Assembly (NCBI RefSeq): GCF_022179725.1
Contig: NZ_BPRC01000003.1
Coordinates: forward strand, 1-64,000
From: Methylorubrum aminovorans
GTDB taxonomy: Bacteria; Pseudomonadota; Alphaproteobacteria; Rhizobiales; Beijerinckiaceae
Direction of reading: 5' to 3'
Length of the DNA stretch: 64,000 nucleotides
Shown here: piece by piece, positions 8,080-17,030 of the stretch
How positions within the stretch are numbered: the first letter of the stretch is position 1
How the letters are laid out: every line of letters begins with the position of its first letter
Position numbers and translations under genes: made by a program
The notes under the pieces: model-generated
Told to the model about the DNA's origin: nothing
Database searches by the model: none
What the model saw: only the letters and a program-made list of their open reading frames with translations

Positions 8080-9435
8080 TTGACCTCTGCGCTGCTTTTC
8101 GCCGTCGGCCTCGGCCTCCTCGTTCCGTTCACCCTGTGGGTACGCGGCGGCGACGTGCTGGATAAGCGGCTGTGGATCCTGTTCGGGCTGCTGCCCTTCC
8201 TGCAGCCCGCGCTGCCGCAGCTCGATTTCGCCATTCTGAGTTGGGGCGCAGACTGGCCGGGCGTGGTGAACGGGCTCGAGGTCACCGCCTTCGACCTGCT
8301 CGTCCTGGCGATCTATGTCGGCCTCACCAAGCCGCGGTTGCGCTCACCCTACTCGGCCGTCCTGGCACTCTATCTTGGCGCCGTCCTGCTCTCGCTGTTC
8401 CAGGCGGCGGAGCCGACGGCGGCCTTCTTCTATTTCTGGCAGGTCTGCCGGGTCGCGCTGCTGCTCGTCGTTGTCGCGCGGGCGAGCCGCGATCCAGACG
8501 TCGTGCGGCACATCCTGACGGGCATGGCGCTGGGCGTCGTCCTGGAATGCCTGACGACGCTGTTCCAGCGCTTCGGCCTCGGCATCGTGCAGACCAGCGG
8601 CACCTTCGCCCACCAGAACACGCTGGGCCTCGTCCTCCATCTCGCGGTGTTCCCGCAACTCGCGCTGCTGCTCGCCGGCCGCCGCGGCTGGACCACGCTG
8701 GTGGTGCCGCTCGCCGGCATCGCCGCCGTCGTGCTCACGACCTCCCGCGCCACCCTGCTCTATGCGGTCATCGGGCTCGCCCTGATCTACGTCCTGTCGA
8801 GCCTGCGCCGCTTCACCGTGCGCAAGGGCCTCGGCGGCGTGGGCGGCGCCCTCATCCTCCTGGCCTTCGTGCCGCTGGCGATGGCCTCGTTCGAGAAGCG
8901 CTTCGCGACCAATCCCCTCTACGAGCACGAATACGACGAGCGTGCCGCCTTCGAGCGCGCCGCGACGGCGATCCTGCTCGACAACCCGCTCGGAATCGGC
9001 GCCAACCACTACGTCTATGTCGCCAAGAATTTCGGATACTCGGACGGGGCCGGGGTGGCCGCCGCCGAGGGCAACCGCAACAATCTCGTCCACAACGCCT
9101 ACCTGCTCGCCGCCTCCGAAACCGGCTGGCCCGGTCTCGCCGGGCTCGTCCTGCTCCTCGGCTATCCCCTGATCCAGGCGTTCCGCGTCGGCTGGCCGAG
9201 ACGGACCGGACAGGACGGGGATCTGCTCATCGGGCTCGGCGTCGGCCTTCTCATGGTCTGCCTCCACTCGACGCTCGAATACATCCTGCTCCTGCGCGAC
9301 AGCCTCTACCTCTTCGCCGTGGTTGCCGGGATGATCCTGGGCTTGGCGCACAGGGTCGAGCGCGAGGCGCCGATGCCGGAACGGAAGCCGACGCCTCTCC
9401 CGGCGGGACGTGCCCTCCTCGCTCCGGCCGAATGA
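8080..9435 (+). CDS. O-antigen ligase/polymerase family (Wzy-like) membrane protein
   Basis: This 451-residue protein with about 11 to 12 hydrophobic segments resembles the Wzy/WaaL (O-antigen ligase) family. The large periplasmic loop contains FERAATAILLDNPLGIGANHYVY, then NLVHNAYLLAASETG, matching the family's conserved N-x-Y/H-N loop. In this context it is most likely the polymerase that links flipped repeat units. The start is a TTG at 8080. No ATG fits at the N-terminus, where the first helix (LLFAVGLGLLVPFTLWV) begins immediately. It is the first gene of a rightward run polymerase-GT4-GH9. Confidence 0.85.
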   Translation: MTSALLFAVGLGLLVPFTLWVRGGDVLDKRLWILFGLLPFLQPALPQLDFAILSWGADWPGVVNGLEVTAFDLLVLAIYVGLTKPRLRSPYSAVLALYLGAVLLSLFQAAEPTAAFFYFWQVCRVALLLVVVARASRDPDVVRHILTGMALGVVLECLTTLFQRFGLGIVQTSGTFAHQNTLGLVLHLAVFPQLALLLAGRRGWTTLVVPLAGIAAVVLTTSRATLLYAVIGLALIYVLSSLRRFTVRKGLGGVGGALILLAFVPLAMASFEKRFATNPLYEHEYDERAAFERAATAILLDNPLGIGANHYVYVAKNFGYSDGAGVAAAEGNRNNLVHNAYLLAASETGWPGLAGLVLLLGYPLIQAFRVGWPRRTGQDGDLLIGLGVGLLMVCLHSTLEYILLLRDSLYLFAVVAGMILGLAHRVEREAPMPERKPTPLPAGRALLAPAE

Positions 9436-9613
9436 GCCGGAGCCCGGTGACGCGAATCCCGGCGACATGACGGTCGGGGGCGCGGCCCCGCCTACCGCTT
9501 CGGGATGAGCGGGCCGCCCCCTCGACCGCAAAGGACAGGTTGTTCCGGCGTACCTGCACCGCCAGCATCCATCGACCGGCCCTCTCGCCGGTCCTCTCGC
9601 CGCGGATGGGACG

Positions 9614-11005
9614 ATGCCGCTCGATACGACCCGCACGACCCTCGCCCGCGCGCCGCACCCGGGCGCGGCACTGGCCTTCGAGGGGCCCCCCGCGGGCGAG
9701 CCCGATCCGGCCGTCGCCGCGCCGCGTCCCGGCCTCTGCGGGCAGCGGGATGGCGGGCAGAGCGGCCCTGTCCCCGACAGCGTGCTTCTCGTCACCCATG
9801 TGCCGTTGCGGCGGATCTCCGGCCGGCTCTGCCTCGACGACCAGACCTGCGCCGGTCTGGAGCGCTGGGGCGAGTCCTTCTCCCAGGTCACCTTCACCGG
9901 GATCGATGCCGGCGAGGGACCTCCCGATCCCGCCGACGCCCAGGCCACCGCCGTCTGGCGCCCCGTGGCGGATCTCGCCTGCGCCTACCGTCTTTCGGTG
10001 ATCGCCCTGCCCGAGGCCTACCGCCTCCTGCCCTTCGTCCTGCGTTACCGCGGCACGCGCCGACGGCTCGCCGAGGCGGTCCAGACGCGGCGCTATCTCT
10101 GCTTCACCCTTGGCTCCCTCACCGGTGACTGGGGTGGAATCGCAGCCCTGGAATCGATCCGCCAGGGCCGGCCCTACGCCGTCTGGTTCGACCGGGTGGA
10201 GCACGAGGTGATCCGCCGATCCTCCTCCGGGGCCCCATTGCGCCGACGCCTCAAGAACGCGCTCACCCTGCCGCTGACGGTCGGCTACCACCATCGCTTG
10301 ATCGCCCGCAGCGCCCTCGGCCTGTTCCAGGGGCGGGACACGTTCGGCGGCTACGCGCCGCATGCCCGCCGCCCGTTCTGCGTCTACGACACGCACACGA
10401 CTCAAGCCGACCGCATCCCGGAGGACGCGCTCGCGGGGAAGGAGCGGGCGCTCCTCGGCGGCGCACCGCTCAACCTCGTCTATGTCGGGCGCGCCAGCGC
10501 GATGAAGGGACCCTTCGACTGGCTGGAGACCCTGCGCCTCGCCCGGCAGGCGGGCCTGCGCTTCACCGCCACGTGGTGGGGCGACGGTCCGCTGCTCGGC
10601 GCCATGCGGTCGCGGGCGGCGGAACTCGGCCTCGCCGACTGCGTGGCCCTGCCGGGGTTCGAGGGCGACCGGGACCGGCTCCTCTCGGCGATGCGGGCGG
10701 CCCACCTGTTCCTGTTCTGCCATCTCACGCCGGAATCGCCCCGCTGCCTCATCGAGGCCCTGGTCTGCGGTGCGCCGCTGCTCGGCTATGCCAGCCCCTA
10801 TTCCGAGGATCTGGTGGCGCGCGACGGGGGCGGGCACCTCTCGCCCATGGACGATCCCGCCGCACTGGCCGCGCGCCTCACCGCCCTCGACGGCGACCGC
10901 GCCGGCCTTACCGGCATGGTCCGGGCCGCCGCCCGCACCGGTGCCCGCTTCGACGAGGAGACCGTCTACCGCGAGCGGGCCGATCTGCTCCGGCGGTATC
11001 TGTGA
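9614..11005 (+). CDS. glycosyltransferase family 4-type (GT-B fold)
   Basis: In this 463-residue GT-B enzyme the C-terminal half is clearest: LNLVYVGRASAMKGPFDWLE opens the nucleotide-binding domain, WWGDGPLLGAM follows, and PESPRCLIEALVCGAPLLGY is the E-x7-E-like donor-binding motif. The first roughly 55 residues are Pro/Ala-rich and may be untranslated or a linker; an alternative start was not found. It is probably a sugar transferase in repeat-unit assembly. The gene is immediately upstream of the GH9 gene, with the next ATG three bases after this stop. Confidence 0.8.
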   Translation: MPLDTTRTTLARAPHPGAALAFEGPPAGEPDPAVAAPRPGLCGQRDGGQSGPVPDSVLLVTHVPLRRISGRLCLDDQTCAGLERWGESFSQVTFTGIDAGEGPPDPADAQATAVWRPVADLACAYRLSVIALPEAYRLLPFVLRYRGTRRRLAEAVQTRRYLCFTLGSLTGDWGGIAALESIRQGRPYAVWFDRVEHEVIRRSSSGAPLRRRLKNALTLPLTVGYHHRLIARSALGLFQGRDTFGGYAPHARRPFCVYDTHTTQADRIPEDALAGKERALLGGAPLNLVYVGRASAMKGPFDWLETLRLARQAGLRFTATWWGDGPLLGAMRSRAAELGLADCVALPGFEGDRDRLLSAMRAAHLFLFCHLTPESPRCLIEALVCGAPLLGYASPYSEDLVARDGGGHLSPMDDPAALAARLTALDGDRAGLTGMVRAAARTGARFDEETVYRERADLLRRYL

Positions 11006-11007
11006 TC

Positions 11008-13851
11008 ATGGCCGCTCTCCCCGCCAGCGGCGCCATCCGCCTCGGCCGTAGGCTCGGCCCGCTTCTGCTCGCGGGCCTGCTGCTCGGCGCGGCGCCGGCC
11101 GCGGAGCCGCCCCGCTCGGTGCCGGCCCCGGGCGGCGTCAGCGTGCACGAGGTCACGATCGCCGCCCCCGACATCCTGGCGGTCGAACTGCGCGATCCCG
11201 CCTTCGCGCCCGGCCGGATCCTCGCCCTCGATACCCCCCGCCCGGAAGCACCCGGCACCTGGGTCCGGCACGGGAATGCGTGGGGCCTGGTGATCGGGCC
11301 GGACCGCGCGCATCTGCGCCTCGCCGATGCGGGGCCGGGGACCTCTCTCGATCGGCGCGCCGTCGGTGCGGCGAAGGATTACGGCCGGATCGGCGGGCGG
11401 CAGGTACTCGCCGTCTACCGCAAGTCGATGCCCTACGATTCGGGGATCGTCCGCGACGAGGGCGGCGGGACCCGGGCCGGGGTGAGCTTCCGCCATCAGG
11501 TCTACCTGAAGCTCGACGGGCCGGTGACGCGGGGCAGCCACGCCATCACCTGGCCCGGCGATCTCCTGCCGCCCACGCCCTTCACCTACGACGACCGCAC
11601 GACCCGGGCAATCGCCCTGCGGGGCACGCAGCTCGGCCACGCCCCGGCCGACACCGCAAAGACCGCCTACCTCGCCCTGTGGCTACCGGGCGGTCCCGCC
11701 GCCGGCGCCGTCGATTTCCGCCGCTACGGCCTGAACCGCTTCGTTGTGCTGGACGAGGACGGCCGGGCCGTCCATTCCGGCGAGATCCGCCTGCGCACCG
11801 CGCCGGACACCCCCGAACCCGGCAACGGCCTCGCCAAGCCGCTGCCCGACAGCCTCGATGTCGGCGGGCTGCGCCGTCCGCTCGACGGCTTCCGGGCCAG
11901 GGACGGCGTGGTTTCCGCCCGCGGCCACGGCCTGCGGGAGGGCGAGCGCGTCGCCCTGGATCGCCTCGGCGGCGAGCGGGTGCCGTTCTTCGTCACCGTC
12001 AAGGCGCCGACCCGCGACGGCTTCGTCGCGGCCCTTCCGGATCGGCCCCTGCCCGAAGCCGATCGGAGCGGCGGCAGCCTCCTTCCGGCCCATCCAACAA
12101 ACCGGGCCGCGACCTTCGTGTTCGAGCTCGACTACACCGCCTGGCGCCCGCGCCGGCCGGGTCCCTACCGGCTCTACGTGCCGGGGCTCGGCGTCTCCGA
12201 TCCCTTCCCAGTCGCCGACACGGTCTGGCTCGACGCGGCGCGGGTGGCGATCGGAGGACTGTACAACCATCGCAGCGGCATCGCCCTCGACGGTCGGTTC
12301 GGCTTCCACCGCCCCGCCGCCTTCCGCCCGGGTCCCGACCGGCCGGTGCGCCTGAGCCGGCTGCCGCTGGCATGGTCCGTCGAGGGCGTCGAGGGCTTCG
12401 TGTCCCCCGAGAAGGCGCTCGAGCCGGCGTGGCTCACCGGCCGCGACGCCCCGGCGACCTATTGGGGCGGATACATGGATGCGGGCGACTGGGACCGGCG
12501 GATTCAGCATGTCGACGTGGCCAGCCTCCTCCTCGAACTGTTCGAGGGGCTGCCGCCGCATCTGCGCAACGCCGATTTCGGCCTGCCGCGATCGAGCGAG
12601 GTGCTCGACGATCCGGTCTACGCCGCCACCGACGCCCTGCCCAACCTCCTGCACGAGCCGATCTGGCTGCTCGATTTCTTCCGCCGCCTCCAGGCGCCCC
12701 ACGGGGGCGTCAGCGGCGGCATCGAGAGCGGGGGAGGTCCGCTGCTGGGAGAGCCGAGCTTCCTCGAACATCAGGCGGTCTTCGCCTACGCTCCCGACCC
12801 GATAGCGAGCTACCGCTACGCGGGGGCCGCCGCCGGGCTCGCGCGGGTCCTGCGCGGCCTCGGCCAGGAGGCGCCGGCCGCCCTGTTCCGGGAGAGCGCG
12901 CTGCGGGCCTGGCGCTGGGCCGAGGCCGGCGGCGCCGATCCGGAGGCCGCCTATGCCGAGGCACTGGCCGCGGGCCGCGAGACCGGGCTCTTCTCGGCCA
13001 TCCCCTGGGAGACGCGGCGGGCGACGCTGCAGCGGATCACCGGCCCGGTCCGAATCGCGGCCGCCGCCGCCCTGTTCCGGCTCGGCGAAGGGCGCGCCTT
13101 CGGACAGGTCTTCGAGCAGGCCTGGGGCGGCGGATTCGGCATCGCCGAGCGCCGGGCCGACGCGGCCTGGGACTACGCCGCGGCGCCCGAGGCCGATGCG
13201 CGGATCCGCGGGCAGATCGAGGCCGCCCTCGTCCGCGAGGCGACCGGCTTCGCCGCCGCCCAGCGCGCGCTCAGCTATCCCAGCATGAAACACCCCTACG
13301 CGCCGGCCGGATGGGGCCAGGGCGGCGCACCCGACGAGGCGATGACGCGCCTGTTCGTCCGCGCCCACCGGCTGAGCCGCCACCCGGAGCTGCTGCGGGT
13401 GATGGAGCAGACCGCACAGGGCCTGCTCGGCGCCAACCAGCTCGGCCTGAGTCTCACCACCGGCCTCGGCATCCGCCGGGTCCGGCACCCCCTGCACGAG
13501 GATCACCGCGCCATGGGCGTGCCGGTGCCGCCCGGCATCACGATCTACGGCTTCGGACCCCAGGCGACCTTCTCCCCGGACTGGCTGTTCGGCCCCACCT
13601 GGGCGATCTTTCCCGAGGACGAGCCCGGCGTGCCGGCGGAGCGGCGCATCGAGCCCACCCGCTTCGCCATGCCCTACTTCGAGGGTCTGATCGAGCACCC
13701 GCTGATGGTGATGCAGCAGGAATACACTGTGCATCAGAGCATCGGCACCACGGCTGCCCTCTGGCTCCACCTCGCGGCGCAGAGCGGGCGCCCGACCCCG
13801 CCCCGCGATCCCGGTCCGATGCCGACGGCGATCACGTCCGGAGGACGATGA
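11008..13851 (+). CDS. glycoside hydrolase family 9 (endoglucanase-like), secreted
   Basis: The 947-residue secreted enzyme probably cleaves a beta-glucan-like backbone of the exported polysaccharide. A signal peptide (RRLGPLLLAGLLLGAAPAA) is followed by a large N-terminal beta-rich region ending in a cellulase-type Ig-like domain. The catalytic module has GGYMDAGDWDRR with Asp491 and Asp494 in the DAGD pair, and an Asn-Gln-Leu-Gly loop with TTGLG. QQEYTVHQSIG carries Glu905 in the position of the general acid. A GTG at 11002 overlapping the previous stop is an alternative start. GH9 enzymes in such loci usually trim or release polymer. The family is normally about 450-650 residues, so the N-terminal part is unusually large. 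Confidence 0.8.
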   Translation: MAALPASGAIRLGRRLGPLLLAGLLLGAAPAAEPPRSVPAPGGVSVHEVTIAAPDILAVELRDPAFAPGRILALDTPRPEAPGTWVRHGNAWGLVIGPDRAHLRLADAGPGTSLDRRAVGAAKDYGRIGGRQVLAVYRKSMPYDSGIVRDEGGGTRAGVSFRHQVYLKLDGPVTRGSHAITWPGDLLPPTPFTYDDRTTRAIALRGTQLGHAPADTAKTAYLALWLPGGPAAGAVDFRRYGLNRFVVLDEDGRAVHSGEIRLRTAPDTPEPGNGLAKPLPDSLDVGGLRRPLDGFRARDGVVSARGHGLREGERVALDRLGGERVPFFVTVKAPTRDGFVAALPDRPLPEADRSGGSLLPAHPTNRAATFVFELDYTAWRPRRPGPYRLYVPGLGVSDPFPVADTVWLDAARVAIGGLYNHRSGIALDGRFGFHRPAAFRPGPDRPVRLSRLPLAWSVEGVEGFVSPEKALEPAWLTGRDAPATYWGGYMDAGDWDRRIQHVDVASLLLELFEGLPPHLRNADFGLPRSSEVLDDPVYAATDALPNLLHEPIWLLDFFRRLQAPHGGVSGGIESGGGPLLGEPSFLEHQAVFAYAPDPIASYRYAGAAAGLARVLRGLGQEAPAALFRESALRAWRWAEAGGADPEAAYAEALAAGRETGLFSAIPWETRRATLQRITGPVRIAAAAALFRLGEGRAFGQVFEQAWGGGFGIAERRADAAWDYAAAPEADARIRGQIEAALVREATGFAAAQRALSYPSMKHPYAPAGWGQGGAPDEAMTRLFVRAHRLSRHPELLRVMEQTAQGLLGANQLGLSLTTGLGIRRVRHPLHEDHRAMGVPVPPGITIYGFGPQATFSPDWLFGPTWAIFPEDEPGVPAERRIEPTRFAMPYFEGLIEHPLMVMQQEYTVHQSIGTTAALWLHLAAQSGRPTPPRDPGPMPTAITSGGR

Positions 13852-13890
13852 GAGCGCCGCGGGGCCGGAGCCCTGCCGGATACGCGATTC

Positions 13891-15051
13891 CTATCGCCGG
13901 ACCGTACGCCGCTCAGTGGCCCGGCCGCCCGCCCTCGGCGCGAGCCGGATCGGGGCCGCGCTCATCGGCGAACTTGCGTCGAAATCGGACAGTGACCCGA
14001 ACTGCGACAGCTTGTGGTGATAGGCGAAGGACCACCGGCGGTCGGAGGTCTGCGCCGCCCGCCCGCGCAACGCGTCGATGAAGCGGTTGAACGCATCCCG
14101 TTGCTGGTCGATGAACCCGATCGTCACGCTGCGCACGTAGTCCGGCGGCAGGTTCGGCGCCTTCATGGCGGCGACGCCGTCCTGAACGGCCCGGGGGGCA
14201 TCGACGATCAGGCACGTGTCCGGATGGAAGAACGCGTCGCGCCCGCCCGCGCTTGGCGTCGAGACGACCGGCAATCCGGCCAGAAGGTACTCGGCGCTGG
14301 CGTACATGGCCCCTTCGACCTTGGAGAGGCACAATCCGACATGGGCTCCGGCGAGGGCGCGGTTGACCTGAAGGTGGTCCATCAGGCGCACGTCGCCGTC
14401 CGCGATGTCGTTGAGGACGGTGTGCCCCCGCGGCAGCTCGCCCAGGAACTTCGCGATGCTGGCCCGCTTGTGCTCGGCCGGGAAGTGACTGAACAGCTTC
14501 GTGATGTAGGCGCAGCTCGGGATCGTGCGTGCCAAGTAATGGCGTTTGAACGGTGCAAGCTGCGCGTTGTAGATCGCGTCGTAACTGCGTTCGATGTCGG
14601 GCCGCGGATGATACATGCTCTCATCGATGAACATGTTCTGGGGTATGTACCTGGCCTCGACGCCGAGGCGACAGAGAAGCTTCCGCTCCGACTCCGTGTT
14701 GGCCATGACGACGACCCGAAGGCTCGGATGGGCGCGCATCAGCCGCCGTTACTGGATCGCGAACGACAGCGCGAAGGTGGGCCGTTCGAGACTCATCGTG
14801 ACGGGTTGAAGGAAGATCAGACGTTCGTCGGGGAAGCGCGCCGCGAAGTGATAGATCAATCCGAAGGGCCAGGGCCGGGGCTGGAAGCACAAGATGCCCG
14901 GGGATGTCTCGAGTATAGACCCTGCGACCTGCAATGACGGCGGCAAAGGTCGGGGCGCACCCTGGAACAGGCCGCGCAATCCGCTCAACTGGCTGATAAA
15001 GGGCGTGCTCGAAAGGAACGGAAATCGGAGAGAATGCATCTCGGTCGTCAT
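13891..15051 (-). pseudogene. glycosyltransferase interrupted by an in-frame TAA
   Basis: Two frames in the same phase are separated only by a TAA at 14749-14751. The first (100 codons from the ATG at 15051) contains CFQPRPWPFGLIYHFA and ends SFAIQ. The second resumes RRLMRAHPSLRVVVMANTESE and continues through KVEGAMYASAEYLLAGLPVV and STPSAGG, a GT-B (family 1/4) donor-binding region. Joined, they make one protein of about 386 residues, the normal size. The ATG at 14739 has no ribosome binding site, so independent expression of the second part is doubtful. A single-base change from TAC or CAA-type codons would create the stop. It follows exoP in the leftward operon. Confidence 0.7.
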
Positions 15052-15202
15052 CTCGCCCCGGTGCGTCGGTGTAGGTTCAGACTTCACCGAACGCGATCCG
15101 AGACGGTCAGGCCCGGCCGGTGGCCGGCACCGTCAGGCCTGATGGGGCCGATATCGGCTTATCGCCGCGATGGCATGCAGGCTTTTCACTTCTGAGCCCG
15201 CC

Positions 15203-16939
15203 TCAGGCTTGTCCCCGGCCGCTTGCGCGCCATAGGAAGGCGGCGGCCGGCGAGCCGGTGCGGCGGAAGGCGGCGACGTCGACCCGATTGAGCACGGCGC
15301 CCAGGAGCTTCTCCCGGATCAGCCCCGCCTGGGCGAGGCCGAGGCGCAGGTGCTCGGACTCGACCTGCCGCCAGCCCGCGACGAGGACGACGCCGCTCAC
15401 GTACTGCGCCGCCGCCCGCGCCTCGGCGACGCGGGCGAGGGGAGGGAGGTCGCAGATCACGGTGTCGTAGTCGCGGCCCGCCGCGGCGAGGAGGCCGCGC
15501 ATGGCCTCGGTCCAGACCGGCGCCGCCCGCGGCGCATCGGTGCGGCCGAAAGGCAGGAAGTGCATCCCGTCGGCGGGATCGACCTGGACCGCCCCGGCGC
15601 TCAGCCCGCCGGCCGCGAGGCACTCGACCAGTCCGTCCTGGGGCCGGCGCAGCAGGCGCCGGGTCAGGCCGGGATCGGCGCCGTTGCCGTCGATCAGCAG
15701 CACGCGCTCGCCCCGGGACGCGAGGAGGTGGGCGAGGTTGAGGGCGACGGTGGAGGTCCCTTCGCCGGCAAACGCCGCGGTGACGCCGATGCAGCGGGGC
15801 GCGCGGGGGGCGAGACCGAGATCGATCGCGACCTTGGCGTGACTCAGGGTCTGGGCGAAGGTCGAGGCGGCATGGGTCGCCGCGTAGTCCGCGATCGAGA
15901 GCGGCCGCAGGGGCGTTCCCCTCCGACGGAGGCGCTCGCGCCAGCGCGCCAGCAGCCCGGCGCCCCGCAGGCGCGGGACGATGCCGAGGCACTGGGTACC
16001 GCTCGCCCGCACCAGCTGCTCGGGACACTGCAGCGTCCGGTCGAACATCTGCCGCAGCAGCGCGTAGGTCACGCCGAGGCTGCAACCCGCGAGCGCCGCG
16101 AGCGCGATGATGAGAACGCCGCGCGGGTTGCTCTTATCTGTGGGAGGCGCCGCCTGGGCGATGACGCGCGTCTTCGGCCCGACGTCGCGCAGGCGCTCGC
16201 GCAGCCAGATGCTCGCCGACTGGGCCGCCTCGATCCGGGCCGCGACTTGATCGTCGATATAGGCGCGGGCGACCTCGTTGGCGATCCGGGCCGCCCGTTC
16301 CGGGTCGAGGGCGGCGGCGCGGATCATCACGATGTTGCTCATGCCGATGCGGTCGACGTTGTAGTTCGCCTGAAGCTCGCGCATCGCCGTGCGGCGGGCC
16401 CCGTCCGGATCGCTGGCCTCCCCGGCCGCGACGGGCCGCAGCGCCTCGGCGGCGTCGCGCAGGATCGCGTCGAGCGGCGTCTCGGTCCCGCCTTCCGGCG
16501 TCGCCGTCGCGAGCGCGCCGATCCGGGCCGCGGCCTCCTCGCGCAGGCGCTGCAGCAGGCCCGGCGACGGGGCCTCCGAGCCCTCGCTCGAGCGGAGGCG
16601 GTCGGCCACGGCGAGCGCGATCTTCTCCGAGCGCATGATCTGCATCTGCGTCTCGAGGAAGGAGGGATCGGGCAGGGACTCGGCGAAGAGCGCGTCGTCG
16701 CGGCTGAAGGTCAGCTTCAGGTTCGTCAGCAGGAGATGGGTATGCGCCGTGTAGGTCACCGGCCGCATGACAACATAGAGCGCCGCCAGGGCGGCCGCGA
16801 GCAGCATCAGCTTGACGATGAAGCTCAGGCGGCGGCGGATGGCCGACAGCATCCAGCGCCAGTCGATGATCTCCTCCTCGTAGCCCAGGAGGAGCGCGTT
16901 GCCGACGAGGTTGGCCGGAGTGCCCTTGACGTGCAGCAT
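15203..16939 (-). CDS. ExoP/Wzc-like polysaccharide co-polymerase with altered kinase motif
   Basis: This 578-residue inner-membrane protein controls chain length and export of the polysaccharide. An N-terminal Wzz domain has its first helix at about residues 40-62 (FIVKLMLLAAALAALYVV), a periplasmic coiled region and a second helix near residue 275 (GVLIIALAALAGCSLGVTY). The cytoplasmic P-loop domain begins around residue 380. Its Walker A reads GEGTST (392-397), with Thr395 where BY-kinases have the catalytic Lys. Walker A' VLLIDGNG and Walker B DTVICDLPP are recognisable. The C-terminus has no tyrosine cluster. Nucleotide binding may remain, but tyrosine autokinase activity is doubtful. 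It sits downstream of the ExoF-like gene. Confidence 0.85.
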   Translation of the reverse strand: MLHVKGTPANLVGNALLLGYEEEIIDWRWMLSAIRRRLSFIVKLMLLAAALAALYVVMRPVTYTAHTHLLLTNLKLTFSRDDALFAESLPDPSFLETQMQIMRSEKIALAVADRLRSSEGSEAPSPGLLQRLREEAAARIGALATATPEGGTETPLDAILRDAAEALRPVAAGEASDPDGARRTAMRELQANYNVDRIGMSNIVMIRAAALDPERAARIANEVARAYIDDQVAARIEAAQSASIWLRERLRDVGPKTRVIAQAAPPTDKSNPRGVLIIALAALAGCSLGVTYALLRQMFDRTLQCPEQLVRASGTQCLGIVPRLRGAGLLARWRERLRRRGTPLRPLSIADYAATHAASTFAQTLSHAKVAIDLGLAPRAPRCIGVTAAFAGEGTSTVALNLAHLLASRGERVLLIDGNGADPGLTRRLLRRPQDGLVECLAAGGLSAGAVQVDPADGMHFLPFGRTDAPRAAPVWTEAMRGLLAAAGRDYDTVICDLPPLARVAEARAAAQYVSGVVLVAGWRQVESEHLRLGLAQAGLIREKLLGAVLNRVDVAAFRRTGSPAAAFLWRASGRGQA

Positions 16940-17030
16940 GGGTGTCGACTCTCAAGTACGGTCCCGGCTCCGCGCGGGAATTTCCGCGGGGCAAGCCGGG
17001 TGACAGGCGCCGGGCCGATCGGGAGCCCGA

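Noticed and set aside
11280..14081. 933-residue rightward frame overlapping the GH9 gene
   Set aside because: Arg/Pro-rich out-of-frame translation of the GH9 gene with no motif or start signal.
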